Assembly (NCBI GenBank): GCA_964587915.1 | Contig: CAZPMK010000027.1 | Span: 1 to 23,596 of the forward strand | Source of the DNA: CAG-177 sp964587915 | GTDB taxonomy: Bacteria; Bacillota; Clostridia; Oscillospirales; Acutalibacteraceae | Reading direction: 5' to 3' | DNA: 23,596 nt | In this document: positions 1-8,953 of the stretch, one piece after another | Position numbering within the stretch: the first letter of the stretch is position 1 | Layout of the letters: each line of letters opens with the position of its first letter | The notes under the pieces: generated by a model | What the model saw: the letters and a program-made list of their open reading frames with translations, nothing else | What the model was told of the DNA's origin: nothing | The model's database searches: none | Program-made: the position numbers and the translations under genes

Positions 1-2
1 TT

Positions 3-110
3 GCAACAGTGACATCTCGTTCTGCTGAATTAGAGATATATTATAAACCTTTCAGCGACCGACTCACCGAAGCGACGGTTCATTTCAATGATGAAAACTC
101 CCTGAATTAA
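3..110 (+). CDS. C-terminal end of an unidentified protein (partial, 5' end outside window)
   Basis: One frame is open from the left edge and ends in TAA at 108-110, giving 35 residues that finish with HFNDENSLN. The composition is protein-like, with alternating hydrophobic and polar residues around EIYYKPFSDR. The stop lies about 27 nt before a bidirectional hairpin terminator, which is what the end of a plus-strand gene convergent with the CorC-type gene would look like. No family can be assigned from so short a tail. That the frame is coding is inferred from the open frame and the terminator position. Confidence 0.5.
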   Translation, partial: ATVTSRSAELEIYYKPFSDRLTEATVHFNDENSLN

Positions 111-130
111 AAGAAAAATTCTACAAATCA

Positions 131-193
131 AAAAATAAAAGCCGAACAAGCTGCTCACCTTTTCGGGAAAGAGCTGTTCGGCTTTATTTTTAT
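131..193. terminator. bidirectional rho-independent terminator
   Basis: AAAGCCGAACA at 138-148 pairs with TGTTCGGCTTT at 175-185. After a one-base bulge at 149, a further GCT (150-152) pairs with AGC (172-174). A T-rich run follows on the plus side (183-193) and an A-rich run (131-140) gives the U-tract on the minus side. It sits between the plus-strand gene ending at 110 and the minus-strand gene ending at 201, so it can serve both. Confidence 0.85.
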
Positions 194-200
194 AATGCAA

Positions 201-1577
201 TCAATCCTTTTCGTCGGAATCGTCTTCGTTGAGTTCTTCCTTGGGGAGGATTTCAACCTTTATGTCACCGATTCGGCGATCCTCAAAGGTGAGCACCGTA
301 AAGCGGAGATTTTCATATTCCGCAACGGCAGGCTCCGAGTCAACCTCGGAGGGAAGATATCCGAGCAGACTTATAACGAAACCGCCGAGCGTGTCGTAAT
401 CGCCCTCGGGCAGATTAACACCCACCAGCTCGTCAACCTCGTCAAGGTCGGTGATTCCGTCAATGGTAAAGGTCGTTTCGTTTATCTGTACGATTTCTTC
501 TTCTTCGTCATCGTATTCGTCCTGTATGTTGCCCACGATGGATTCAAGAACGTCCTCAAGAGTAACTATGCCGGCAGTTCCGCCGTATTCATCAACAACA
601 ACGGCAAACTGAGTGTGGCTGTCATTCATCGCCTTGAAAAGGTCTCCGCAACTTTGCGTTTCGGGAACATAAAGAGCCTTACGCATAACCTTGGATATGG
701 TCAGCTCCGTGGGGAGGGTATGACCGACATATTTGAGCAAATCCTTGGCATAAAGCACGCCGACGATGCTGTCGGGGTCGTCCTCGTAAACGGGAATACG
801 GGAATATCCGTTTTCAACCGCAAGCTCCGCCACTTCTTCAAGCGAACGGGTAACCTCGATAGCCGTCATATCGGTACGGTGCGTCATTATATCGCCCGCA
901 TCAAGGTCGTCAAATTCAAAGATATTATCAATCATCTCTTTTTGAGAATCCTCAATAACACCCTTTTCGCCGCCTACATCGACCATCATGCGTATTTCTT
1001 CTTCGGTAACATTTTCTTCATCGGCATTGGGGTCAAAGCCGAGAAGTCGAACAACGGCGTTTGTGGATACAGAAAGCACCTTGACAAAGGGCTTTGTTAC
1101 CGTTGCGATAAACTGAAGAATACCTACCACTCGGAATGATACCTTTTCGGGTACCTGCATGGCTATTCTCTTGGGAGCAAGCTCGCCGAGAACAAGAGAA
1201 AAGTAGGAGGTGATGATTGTAATAAGCACAACCGAAAAGCCGCTTATTACGCTTTCGGGAACAACATTGATTATTGCCGTTTTCTTCAAGGCGTTTACGA
1301 GCAAGTCGGCAAAGTTCTGCGATGCCGATGCCGAGGCAAGGAAGCCTGCCAGAGTGACACCTATCTGAATGGTGGACAAGAATCTGTTGGGATTCTCCGT
1401 GAGTTTAACAATTTGCTTTGCTTTTTTGTTGCCCTCCTCGGCAAGACGCTGCATTTTCGTGTCGTTGAGGGAGATTATCGCTATCTCGCTCATTGCGAAA
1501 AAGGCGTTGATGAAAATGAGGATAAAGAGCAATACTAACTTAAAAATGATATTAAGCGCAGGGCCGGGGTCATCCAT
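201..1577 (-). CDS. CNNM/CorC (hemolysin C-like) family membrane protein with CBS pair
   Basis: This 458-residue protein has the full HlyC/CorC layout. An N-terminal CNNM (DUF21) membrane domain occupies roughly residues 8-185, with several hydrophobic helices and the conserved segments NAFFAMSEIA and GELAPKRIA. Two CBS domains follow (about 225-345, with YSRIPVYEDD and VVVDEYGGTAGIVTLEDVLE). A C-terminal CorC_HlyC transporter-associated domain spans about 365-445, followed by an acidic tail. The family is linked to Mg2+/divalent-cation efflux or homeostasis, and the CBS pair is usually an adenine-nucleotide or Mg sensor; the substrate here is not proven. The start at 1577 is chosen because AAAGGAG lies 10 nt upstream (1588-1594). 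The longer frame up to 1661 would run into the gene's own promoter. Family assignment is firm, substrate inferred. Confidence 0.93.
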   Translation of the reverse strand: MDDPGPALNIIFKLVLLFILIFINAFFAMSEIAIISLNDTKMQRLAEEGNKKAKQIVKLTENPNRFLSTIQIGVTLAGFLASASASQNFADLLVNALKKTAIINVVPESVISGFSVVLITIITSYFSLVLGELAPKRIAMQVPEKVSFRVVGILQFIATVTKPFVKVLSVSTNAVVRLLGFDPNADEENVTEEEIRMMVDVGGEKGVIEDSQKEMIDNIFEFDDLDAGDIMTHRTDMTAIEVTRSLEEVAELAVENGYSRIPVYEDDPDSIVGVLYAKDLLKYVGHTLPTELTISKVMRKALYVPETQSCGDLFKAMNDSHTQFAVVVDEYGGTAGIVTLEDVLESIVGNIQDEYDDEEEEIVQINETTFTIDGITDLDEVDELVGVNLPEGDYDTLGGFVISLLGYLPSEVDSEPAVAEYENLRFTVLTFEDRRIGDIKVEILPKEELNEDDSDEKD

Positions 1578-1632
1578 GTGGGATTTTCTCCTTTCGAATT
1601 TTACAAAGAGTCCATTTATAATTATTACGCCT

Positions 1633-1661
1633 ATTTTACCATACAGCACTTTTCTTGTCAA
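1633..1661 (-). promoter_or_regulatory. sigma-A-type promoter of the CorC-type gene
   Basis: On the minus strand a perfect -35 TTGACA (1656-1661) is followed by a 17-bp spacer and -10 TAAAAT (1633-1638). TG one base before the -10 makes it an extended -10. Predicted transcription start is near 1626, giving a leader of about 49 nt. Confidence 0.85.
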
Positions 1662-1715
1662 CTTTTCATTTCAGGTTCTACGGCTAAATTCGCCGAGTTA
1701 GAACGAAATCAAGAG

Positions 1716-1748
1716 AAAAAATCGCCCAAAACGGGGCTTAACGGGCGA
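1716..1748 (-). terminator. terminator-like hairpin upstream of the CorC-type promoter
   Basis: Read on the minus strand, TCGCCC (1743-1748) pairs with GGGCGA (1722-1727) over a 15-nt loop and is followed at once by six T (1716-1721). It lies upstream of the CorC-type promoter, so it would stop minus-strand transcripts that start nearer addB. The stem is only 6 bp, though GC-rich. Confidence 0.45.
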
Positions 1749-1793
1749 AAACGAACCAAAACCGAAAAAAACGACCCGATGAAGATTTTTTTG

Positions 1794-1822
1794 CTGACAA
1801 AGTAATAAATGTATGGTATAAT
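1794..1822 (+). promoter_or_regulatory. sigma-A-type promoter of addBA
   Basis: CTGACA (1794-1799) as -35, 17-bp spacer, then a consensus TATAAT (1817-1822) preceded by TG at the extended -10 position. Predicted start is near 1829, leaving about 94 nt of leader before addB. Confidence 0.85.
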
Positions 1823-1843
1823 GACCTCACGAAACACAGTCAA
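1815..1843 (-). promoter_or_regulatory. candidate reverse promoter sharing the addB -10
   Basis: On the minus strand TTGACT (1838-1843), 17-bp spacer, TATACC (1815-1820). Its -10 overlaps the addB TATAAT by four bases because TATA is self-complementary. The last two -10 bases are poor, so activity is uncertain. Confidence 0.35.
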
Positions 1844-1922
1844 AATCCGAAATTTATGATACAAAAAAATAAACACGACCCAAACCGATTTTTGGATAAA
1901 TATTAGGGAACGGAGGAGAACC

Positions 1923-4900
1923 ATGCTGTATCTGATTCTTGCCCGAGCCGGCGGCGGAAAAACAACTCACATAACCGAGCTGATGAATGACTTTTCAAGA
2001 AACGGCAAAAAGGTAACGCTTATCGTGCCGGAGCAGTTTTCTTTTATGAGTGAAAAAATCATGCTTCAAAAGACGGGAGCAGAGCGTTTTGCCTGCGTTG
2101 ACGTTCTCAGCTTTACGAGCCTTGCAGAGAAGCTGATAGGCAAACCGGCTTTTCACGAACGCAGACGGCTTGACGAATCGGCAAAGGCGGCGTTGATGAG
2201 CTTTGCTCTTGAAACCGTTTGCGACAAGCTGACCCTTTATTCCGAGCACATTACAAGAGGCTCCGTGATAAGTGAATTTGTTTCGCTTGCCTCGGAATTT
2301 AAGCAGAGCGGCGTGTCTCCCGAGGAGCTGAGCCGTGTTGCATTCTCCATGGAGGACAGTCTGCTTCGCAAAAAGCTCTCGGATATTTCCGTTACCCTTG
2401 AAGCGTATGATACGCTTGTTTCGGGCAGCTATTTTGACCCCGACGATTTGCTGACGGAGCTTTGCGAGATTTTGCCCGAAAGTGATTATTTCAATGACAG
2501 AATTGTTTTTATCGACGGCTTCCGAGGCTTCACCGCACTCGAGCACCGAGTGATAGAGCATATGCTCAGGCGTTCGCCCGCGGTGTATGTAACGCTGTGT
2601 ACGGACGATTTGAGCGGAATGGACGACGAAACCGACCTTTTTGCTCATACGAAGCGTACCGCCGCAAAGCTGATTGCAGGAGCAAAGAAAAATAACGTTG
2701 CAGTCGCAAAGCCGCAATATCTTTCAAAAAGAAGTAAATTCAATAATTTCCCGCCGCATTTTCAGCGGTATTCGTCACCCGAGCTTGCCGCCCTTGAGCA
2801 GGAGCTTTTTGACGTATCTCCAAATGTATATGAGGGAGAATGCCAGAACATAACTCTTTGCCGTGCCGAGGATATATATGCCGAATGCGAATTCATTGCC
2901 TGTACCGCAAAAAAATTGGTGCGTGAAAACGGACTTAGAAGCAGAGATATAGCCGTCATAGCCGCCGACAGCACCGCATATGAGGCACCGCTGAAAAGTG
3001 CCTTGAAGAAGTGCGGTATAGCCGTTTTTGAGGACAGCCGCAGACCCGTGGATGCCTCTCCCATAGTCGCTTTAGTCCTCAGTGCGGCACAGATAGCCGC
3101 AAAGGGCTTTGACACCGAATCCGTCTTGCGTTATCTAAAAACGGAGCTTGCGGGCTTTGATATTGATGATATTGCCAAAGTGGAAAATTATTGTTGCCTT
3201 TGGCAGATAAATGGCGGTGAATGGCTGCGTGAGTGGACGAAAAATCCGTCGGGCTTCGGTGAATTACAGCCGGAGGATTCCGAGGAGCTTGTACTTTTGA
3301 ATGAGCTTCGGGAAAAAATAACCGCACCGCTCAGCCGCTTGTGCAAAACGCTTGCAAAGTGCGAAAACGGTACTGCCGCCGCAAGGGCTATGCTTAATTT
3401 GCTTGACGAAATCAACGCTCCCGAAAATATACGCACTCTCGCACGCCGCCTTTCCGAGCAGGGTGACGAGGGCATGGCTCTTGAGCTTGACCGAATTTGG
3501 GAGCTTGTCATGGGTATTCTCGACAGCTTTGAAGCGGTCACACGCAACAGAGCGGTTGATGCAAAACGCTTTTTTGAGCTTATACAGCTCATGCTGAACG
3601 TTCATACCGTGGGCAGTCTGCCGCAGGGACTTGACGAAATCACCATAGGCTCCGCCGACAGAATCCGTGTTGCCTCCCCGAAAGCCGTTTTTATAGCGGG
3701 GGCAAATGCAGGAGTATTCCCCGCAACCGCTTTAGGCTCTTCATCTTTGACGGATAACGACAGACGCCGACTTTTGGAAATGGGCATAGAGCTTGCCGCC
3801 TTCGGTGAATACAAGCTCGCCGAGCAAAAGCTGATAGCCTACAACGCTCTGTGCTGTGCAAGCGAAAAACTGTTTGTCTGCTGTCCCGAAAGAGGCTCAA
3901 AGGGCGAACAGCTTGCTCCGTCCGAGCTTTTTGTAAAAATCAAGGAGCTGTTTCCTGCTTGCCGTGAGATGAAAACGGAGTCAACGGACGAAATGTACCG
4001 TGTTGAGGGCAAGGAGCTTGCTTTTGAACAGCTTGCAAAAACACCGAACGGCGTTCTTCGGGCTTCGCTTTTGGAATATTTTTCTGCTGACGAAAATTAT
4101 TCGGGAAGAATAGCGGCTCTCGAGCGTGCCGGCGGAATGCGTACCTTTGCTATTTCCGACCGTAGTGCGGCGGAACGGCTCTTCGGCAAAAATATGAAGC
4201 TGTCGGCATCCCGTGTTGAGAGCTTTTATAAGTGTCCGTTCTCGTATTTTTGCAAATACGGAATTAAAGCTCTGCCGAGAAAGGTTGCGGAGCTTGACCC
4301 GATGCAAAGGGGAAACGTAATTCATCATGTTCTTGAAAGCCTTTTGCGTACATACGATAATGCGGCTCTTTCCGCAATGAAACGCAATGAGCTTTATAAT
4401 ATAATTTATGCGATAATGGAAGAATATCTTGTGCGTGTGCTTGACGGAAGCGGCAGAAGCGAGAGGTTCATGTATCTTTACAAAAAGCTCGCTTCCTCCG
4501 TTTGCGACGTTGCCGAACGCCTCATAGAGGAGCTTTCACGCAGTGAGTTCAGACCCGTTGAATTTGAGATGAAAATTGATACTCAGGGAAAGATTCCGCC
4601 CTACGAGCTTTACGGAGATGATTTTTCCGTCAAGATTTCCGGAGCGGTTGACCGAGTTGACATGGCAGAAATCAACGGAAAAAAATATTTCCGCATAATA
4701 GATTATAAATCGTCGGGCAAGGATTTTCTTCTCAGCGACGTAATGCAGGGCTTGAATATGCAGATGTTTATATATCTGTTTGCGATTTGGCACGGCGGAA
4801 AGGGTATGTTTGACGGTGCAATTCCCGCAGGAGTGCTGTATTACCCGGCAAATTCACCCATTGTTTCCGCAGCAAGGAGCGATTCCGAAGAAAAAACGCA

Positions 4901-5297
4901 GGCCGCCGTTCGTAAAAAATGCCGTATGCAGGGAGTGGTGCTCAGCGATTGTGATGTTGTGCTTGCAATGGACAAAGAGGGGAACGGAGAATTTATCCCC
5001 GCCGATTTCAAAAAAGGAACGATGTCCGGCTCACTCATCGGGTTGACACAGCTTATGCGGCTGAAAGAAAAGGCGGATTCTCTGCTTACCGAGATGTCGA
5101 GGCTTCTGCGTTCGGGAGAAATTGCCGCCCTGCCCGCAAGCGGAAAAAGCTACAAGGATATATGCGGCTTCTGCGATTACAAAACAGTTTGTGCATACGA
5201 GGAGGGCGTTGCCTGCCGTGAGCTTGCGGATATGAAAAACGCCGATGCCGTTGACGAGCTTTCAAAGGGGGATGAGAAGAATGAAGTGGACGACTGA
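1923..5297 (+). CDS. addB: ATP-dependent helicase/nuclease subunit B (AddB)
   Basis: AddB pairs with AddA to resect double-strand DNA ends for RecA-dependent repair; its nuclease cuts the 5'-terminated strand. At 1124 residues it is near the usual AddB length. An N-terminal phosphate-binding loop ARAGGGKT spans residues 7-14, followed by a degenerate UvrD-like core. The C-terminal PD-(D/E)XK nuclease shows IDYKSS with D927 and K929. C771 plus C1081, C1084 and C1090 (the CX2CX5C tail) match the four cysteines that hold the AddB-type 4Fe-4S cluster, which binds DNA ends. GGAGG lies just before ATG at 1923. The gene overlaps addA by 17 nt, so the two subunits are translationally coupled. Identification is secure. 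Confidence 0.97.
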   Translation: MLYLILARAGGGKTTHITELMNDFSRNGKKVTLIVPEQFSFMSEKIMLQKTGAERFACVDVLSFTSLAEKLIGKPAFHERRRLDESAKAALMSFALETVCDKLTLYSEHITRGSVISEFVSLASEFKQSGVSPEELSRVAFSMEDSLLRKKLSDISVTLEAYDTLVSGSYFDPDDLLTELCEILPESDYFNDRIVFIDGFRGFTALEHRVIEHMLRRSPAVYVTLCTDDLSGMDDETDLFAHTKRTAAKLIAGAKKNNVAVAKPQYLSKRSKFNNFPPHFQRYSSPELAALEQELFDVSPNVYEGECQNITLCRAEDIYAECEFIACTAKKLVRENGLRSRDIAVIAADSTAYEAPLKSALKKCGIAVFEDSRRPVDASPIVALVLSAAQIAAKGFDTESVLRYLKTELAGFDIDDIAKVENYCCLWQINGGEWLREWTKNPSGFGELQPEDSEELVLLNELREKITAPLSRLCKTLAKCENGTAAARAMLNLLDEINAPENIRTLARRLSEQGDEGMALELDRIWELVMGILDSFEAVTRNRAVDAKRFFELIQLMLNVHTVGSLPQGLDEITIGSADRIRVASPKAVFIAGANAGVFPATALGSSSLTDNDRRRLLEMGIELAAFGEYKLAEQKLIAYNALCCASEKLFVCCPERGSKGEQLAPSELFVKIKELFPACREMKTESTDEMYRVEGKELAFEQLAKTPNGVLRASLLEYFSADENYSGRIAALERAGGMRTFAISDRSAAERLFGKNMKLSASRVESFYKCPFSYFCKYGIKALPRKVAELDPMQRGNVIHHVLESLLRTYDNAALSAMKRNELYNIIYAIMEEYLVRVLDGSGRSERFMYLYKKLASSVCDVAERLIEELSRSEFRPVEFEMKIDTQGKIPPYELYGDDFSVKISGAVDRVDMAEINGKKYFRIIDYKSSGKDFLLSDVMQGLNMQMFIYLFAIWHGGKGMFDGAIPAGVLYYPANSPIVSAARSDSEEKTQAAVRKKCRMQGVVLSDCDVVLAMDKEGNGEFIPADFKKGTMSGSLIGLTQLMRLKEKADSLLTEMSRLLRSGEIAALPASGKSYKDICGFCDYKTVCAYEEGVACRELADMKNADAVDELSKGDEKNEVDD

Positions 5298-8200
5298 CCA
5301 GCAAAAGGCGATAGAGGCACGAAAGGGAACTCTGCTTGTCAGTGCCGCTGCAGGCTCGGGAAAAACAGCCGTGCTTGTTGAACGCGTTATTGAGCGTCTT
5401 TGCGACGAGGAGCAGCCGTGCGGAGTGGAAAATCTTCTCATAGTGACCTTTACGAATGCGGCGGCGGCACAGATGAAAGAAAAAATCTCGGCGGCAATAA
5501 GCAAAAAAACGGCTCTTGACCCTCAAAACAAAAGATTACGCCGTCAGCAGCTCATGCTTCCGTGTGCAAGCATATGCACGATAGATTCATTCTGCATAGG
5601 GCTTGTCCGTGAAAATTTCCACACTCTCGGGATTTCTCCCGATTTTGAATTGCTCGATGAGGGCAAACGCAATATTCTGAAAAATCAAGCGATAGAAACG
5701 GTTATCGAGGAAAAATACAAAAAGGCAGACCCCGATTTTTTGAAGCTGTGTACGCTCATAAGCGATAATCGAGATGATAAAAAGCTGATTTCCGCCGTGT
5801 TCAGACTTTATGAGCTTTCACAGGCGTACCCGTTCCCGCAAAAATGGCTCAATTCTCTTGCAAGCGATTTTGAACGCCAATGTCCGACGGAGGAAACGCA
5901 GTGGTGCAAACAGCTTCTCGACGAAACGGCACGCTTTGTTGAAAGTGCCTGCGAGGATGTGCGCCGTTGTCTTGAAATGCTTGAAGAAGAGCCTAAGCTC
6001 TACGAAAAATATGCCCCCGCCTTTGTTGCGGACAGGAGTGCTCTCGAGAGCTTCGGAAAAACCGTACTTTCGGGCAGGTGGGACGATATCTGCTCCGCCT
6101 ATGCTTCCTTTGCCTTTGAAAAGCTCGGCAGAGCACCGAGCGGATACGCTTCACCCGTAAAGGATGCTTGCCAAACCGTCAGAAAAAAATACATGGCGGA
6201 ATTCAAAGCCCTTGCGGAAATTTTTGAAATAAGCTCCGAGGAGCATTTGAAGGATATTGCCGAGCTTTCGCCTGCGGTGCGTGAGCTTATCGGTACAACA
6301 CTTGATTTTTATTCCGAATTTTCACGCCTGAAGAGAGAAGAAAACGGGGCGGATTTTTCCGATACGCTTCATTTTGCACTAAGCCTTTTGGTTGAGGATA
6401 CGCCCGACGGAATACAAAAAACGCCGCTTGCACAGGGGCTTTCGGAGAATTATGCGGAAATTCTTGTTGACGAATATCAGGATGTCAACGAGGCACAGGA
6501 TATGATTTTCTCTGCCCTTTCAAAGGACGAAACCAATCTTTTCATGGTCGGCGACGTTAAGCAGAGCATATATCGCTTCCGACAGGCGATGCCGGAGATT
6601 TTTCTCAGACGGCGTGACGGCTATTCCGATTACGAGGGAGACAATTATCCTGCAAGAGTTGTTCTCGGAAAGAATTTTAGAAGCAGGAGCGGCGTTACGG
6701 GAATCGTAAATTACATCTTTTCCGCAATAATGAGCCGAGAAACGGGCGGCCTTGAATACGATGAAAAGGAACGCTTGGAGGCGGCGGCGGTCTATCCCGA
6801 GGTTGAGGGAGCAGATACGGAGCTTTGTCTTGTCGAGGGCGAGAACGGCACGGAGGATCAAGCCGTTTTTGTTGCGGATTACATAGAAAAAGCCGTTTCG
6901 GGCGGAATGAAAATTACGGAAAATTCCGTTCTGCGAGGAGCAAAATACAAGGATTTCTGCCTGCTTTTTGCAAGCGTAAAAAACAGCTCGGCGAGCTTCG
7001 TTGCGGAGCTTACACGCCGAGGCATTCCCGTGAGCTGTGAATCGGGCGGCGGCTTTTTGACATCACCCGAGATATCCTTTATGACATCACTTCTCAAGGT
7101 TATAGACAATCCGACGGATGATATTCCTCTTACTGCGGTGCTTCTTTCGCCGGTTTTCGGATTTTTGCCCGATGACCTTGCGGTGATGAGAGCCGACCAC
7201 CGTGACGGTTCGATATATCATTGCCTTGTTTTTGCCGCTGAAAACGGAAACGAAAAGGCAAGCGGCTTCCTTGAAAGGCTTGCCGTGTTCAGAAGAATTG
7301 CCTGTACGGTCAGAGCGGGAGAGCTTGTACGCCGACTTGTTGAGGAAACGGGCTATTACGCAATCGTTTGTGCCATGAAAGGCTCGGAGTCACGCAGAGC
7401 GAACCTTAACAGATTTATCGACTTTTCAAACAAATTCGAGGGCACGGGCAGTATTGCAAGCCTTTTGAGATATATTGACAAAATCATAAAAAGCGGCGGA
7501 GATATCGTTGCATCCGAGGCGAGCGGTGACAATGCCGATGCCGTAAAAATAATGACGGTTCACAAGAGCAAGGGACTTGAATTTCCCGTTTGCATTCTCT
7601 GCGACTGCCAAAAAAATTACAGCGATATTTCACTCAAAGATGATTTGATAATCGCACCGCAGAGCGGAATAGGTATCAAAAACTGCAAGTCGAACAGAAA
7701 ATTCGATACCCTGCCGAGACTTGCCGCAAAGCTCGAAACCCGCCGTGCCGAACGCTCCGAGGCGTTGAGAGTGCTGTATGTTGCATTAACGAGAGCCAAG
7801 GAGAGGCTGGTCATGGTGTCGTCATCCTCCGATTGGAGCAAAGCCCTGTCGGCACTTGCGGCAAAATGCGGCTCCGAAGCGAAAATATCCTCCTATACCG
7901 TCGGCGGCTTTTCGTGCTGGAGTGACTGCATTGTTTCGGCACTTTTGAAGCATCCCGATGCAAATTCGCTCAGAATGGCGGCGGGTCTGCCCTCAGGCTT
8001 TACCGTTGCGTGTGATACACCGCTGAAAGCGAAAATATATCCCTCTCATCAAACGGAGGAACAGACAACAACAGTGGCTGAATATTCGCCCGATTTTGAG
8101 CTTGTTGAGGAAATAAAACGCAGGCTCGAATATGAATATCCGTTTGCACCGCTCGAGGGCGTTGTGGCAAAGCGTATTGCTTCAAATCTTGAGAGTGTTC

Positions 8201-8769
8201 GCGATGATGACGAATATTTTGCAACGCAGAGACCGTCCTTTGCAAGCAAGGGCAAGCTGACACCGGCTCAGCGAGGCACGGCAACCCACCGATTTATGCA
8301 ATATGCAGACTACGAGCGTGCAAGTACAAGCATAGAGAACGAATTGAAGCACCTTGTCATTTTGGGAATGCTTACCGAGGAGGAGGCAGAGGCAGTTGAC
8401 GGAAAATCCGTCTCCGCATTCTTTGAAAGCGAGCTTTATTCGAGGATGAGAAAATCTGAGAAAATGTATAAGGAATATTCCTTTACCTGCTCGGTTCCCG
8501 TTTCGGAGCTTTATCCCGAGATACCCGACGGACTTGCCGAAAACGAGGTGGTAATGATAGAGGGTGTTGCGGACTGTGCATTCGTCGAAAACGGAGAGCT
8601 TGTCATAGTCGATTACAAAACCGACAGGGCACACAGTCCCGAGGAGCTTATCGAAAAATATTCTGCACAGCTCGGAATATACGCCCGCTGTCTTTCCGAG
8701 GTACTCGGCAGACCCGTGCATCAAACGGTTATTTATTCGTTCCGTCTCGGCAGAACGATTGAACTTTAA
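5281..8769 (+). CDS. addA: ATP-dependent helicase/nuclease subunit A (AddA)
   Basis: This is the 3'-5' SF1 helicase motor and 3'-strand nuclease of AddAB, 1162 residues from the chosen start. Helicase motifs run in order: Walker A AAAGSGKT (22-29), motif II VDEYQD (D397, E398), GDVKQSIYRFR (424-434), VHKSKGLEF (from 760) and LYVALTRAKERL (832-843). The C-terminal nuclease has GTATHRF (H1003), a metal-binding Asp near 1098 in GVADCAF, and VDYKTD with D1111 and K1113. The start at 5281 is preferred because AAGGGGG (5265-5271) precedes it by 9 nt; ATG codons at 5272 and 5245 are worse placed. The 96 nt after the stop are AT-rich with only weak hairpins, so no clear terminator was seen before the next promoter. 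Confidence 0.97.
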   Translation: MKWTTDQQKAIEARKGTLLVSAAAGSGKTAVLVERVIERLCDEEQPCGVENLLIVTFTNAAAAQMKEKISAAISKKTALDPQNKRLRRQQLMLPCASICTIDSFCIGLVRENFHTLGISPDFELLDEGKRNILKNQAIETVIEEKYKKADPDFLKLCTLISDNRDDKKLISAVFRLYELSQAYPFPQKWLNSLASDFERQCPTEETQWCKQLLDETARFVESACEDVRRCLEMLEEEPKLYEKYAPAFVADRSALESFGKTVLSGRWDDICSAYASFAFEKLGRAPSGYASPVKDACQTVRKKYMAEFKALAEIFEISSEEHLKDIAELSPAVRELIGTTLDFYSEFSRLKREENGADFSDTLHFALSLLVEDTPDGIQKTPLAQGLSENYAEILVDEYQDVNEAQDMIFSALSKDETNLFMVGDVKQSIYRFRQAMPEIFLRRRDGYSDYEGDNYPARVVLGKNFRSRSGVTGIVNYIFSAIMSRETGGLEYDEKERLEAAAVYPEVEGADTELCLVEGENGTEDQAVFVADYIEKAVSGGMKITENSVLRGAKYKDFCLLFASVKNSSASFVAELTRRGIPVSCESGGGFLTSPEISFMTSLLKVIDNPTDDIPLTAVLLSPVFGFLPDDLAVMRADHRDGSIYHCLVFAAENGNEKASGFLERLAVFRRIACTVRAGELVRRLVEETGYYAIVCAMKGSESRRANLNRFIDFSNKFEGTGSIASLLRYIDKIIKSGGDIVASEASGDNADAVKIMTVHKSKGLEFPVCILCDCQKNYSDISLKDDLIIAPQSGIGIKNCKSNRKFDTLPRLAAKLETRRAERSEALRVLYVALTRAKERLVMVSSSSDWSKALSALAAKCGSEAKISSYTVGGFSCWSDCIVSALLKHPDANSLRMAAGLPSGFTVACDTPLKAKIYPSHQTEEQTTTVAEYSPDFELVEEIKRRLEYEYPFAPLEGVVAKRIASNLESVRDDDEYFATQRPSFASKGKLTPAQRGTATHRFMQYADYERASTSIENELKHLVILGMLTEEEAEAVDGKSVSAFFESELYSRMRKSEKMYKEYSFTCSVPVSELYPEIPDGLAENEVVMIEGVADCAFVENGELVIVDYKTDRAHSPEELIEKYSAQLGIYARCLSEVLGRPVHQTVIYSFRLGRTIEL

Positions 8770-8865
8770 GCATGAAAAAATGCAAATATTGCTTTATCTC
8801 GCACTTTTATGATTATTTTTACAAATAATATTCAAAAATCTTCTTCAATTTGGAGTAAATATCGG

Positions 8866-8894
8866 TTTACAAATTGAAAGAAAAGTGTTAATAT
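8866..8894 (+). promoter_or_regulatory. promoter of the pyruvate:ferredoxin oxidoreductase gene
   Basis: TTTACA (8866-8871), 17-bp spacer, TAATAT (8889-8894) with TG in the extended -10 position. An overlapping TATAAT (8892-8897) would be spaced 20 bp and is less likely. The upstream 60 bp are AT-rich. Leader is about 53 nt. Confidence 0.75.
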
Positions 8895-8953
8895 AATCAG
8901 TGGTGTATTTTATCACTTTTTACTCAGCTCAATATTTTAGGAGGAAAAAGACT

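Noticed and set aside
195..1139. 314-codon plus-strand open frame antisense to the CorC-type gene
   Set aside because: It lies wholly within a well-supported gene with recognisable CBS and CorC domains on the other strand. Its own product is a low-quality mixture with no motif and no ribosome site.
1709..1924. 71-codon minus-strand hydrophobic frame between the CorC-type gene and addB
   Set aside because: It starts on the addB initiation codon, spans both promoters and the hairpin, and lacks a ribosome site.
8770..8830. Possible terminator after addA
   Set aside because: The imperfect stems are short and nearly all A/T (for example GCAT with ATGC around 8770-8783), so they do not support a confident call.
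8880..8935. Possible Rex (redox) operator in the PFOR promoter region
   Set aside because: Only a half-site-like GTGTTAA is present; the mirrored half TTAACA is missing.
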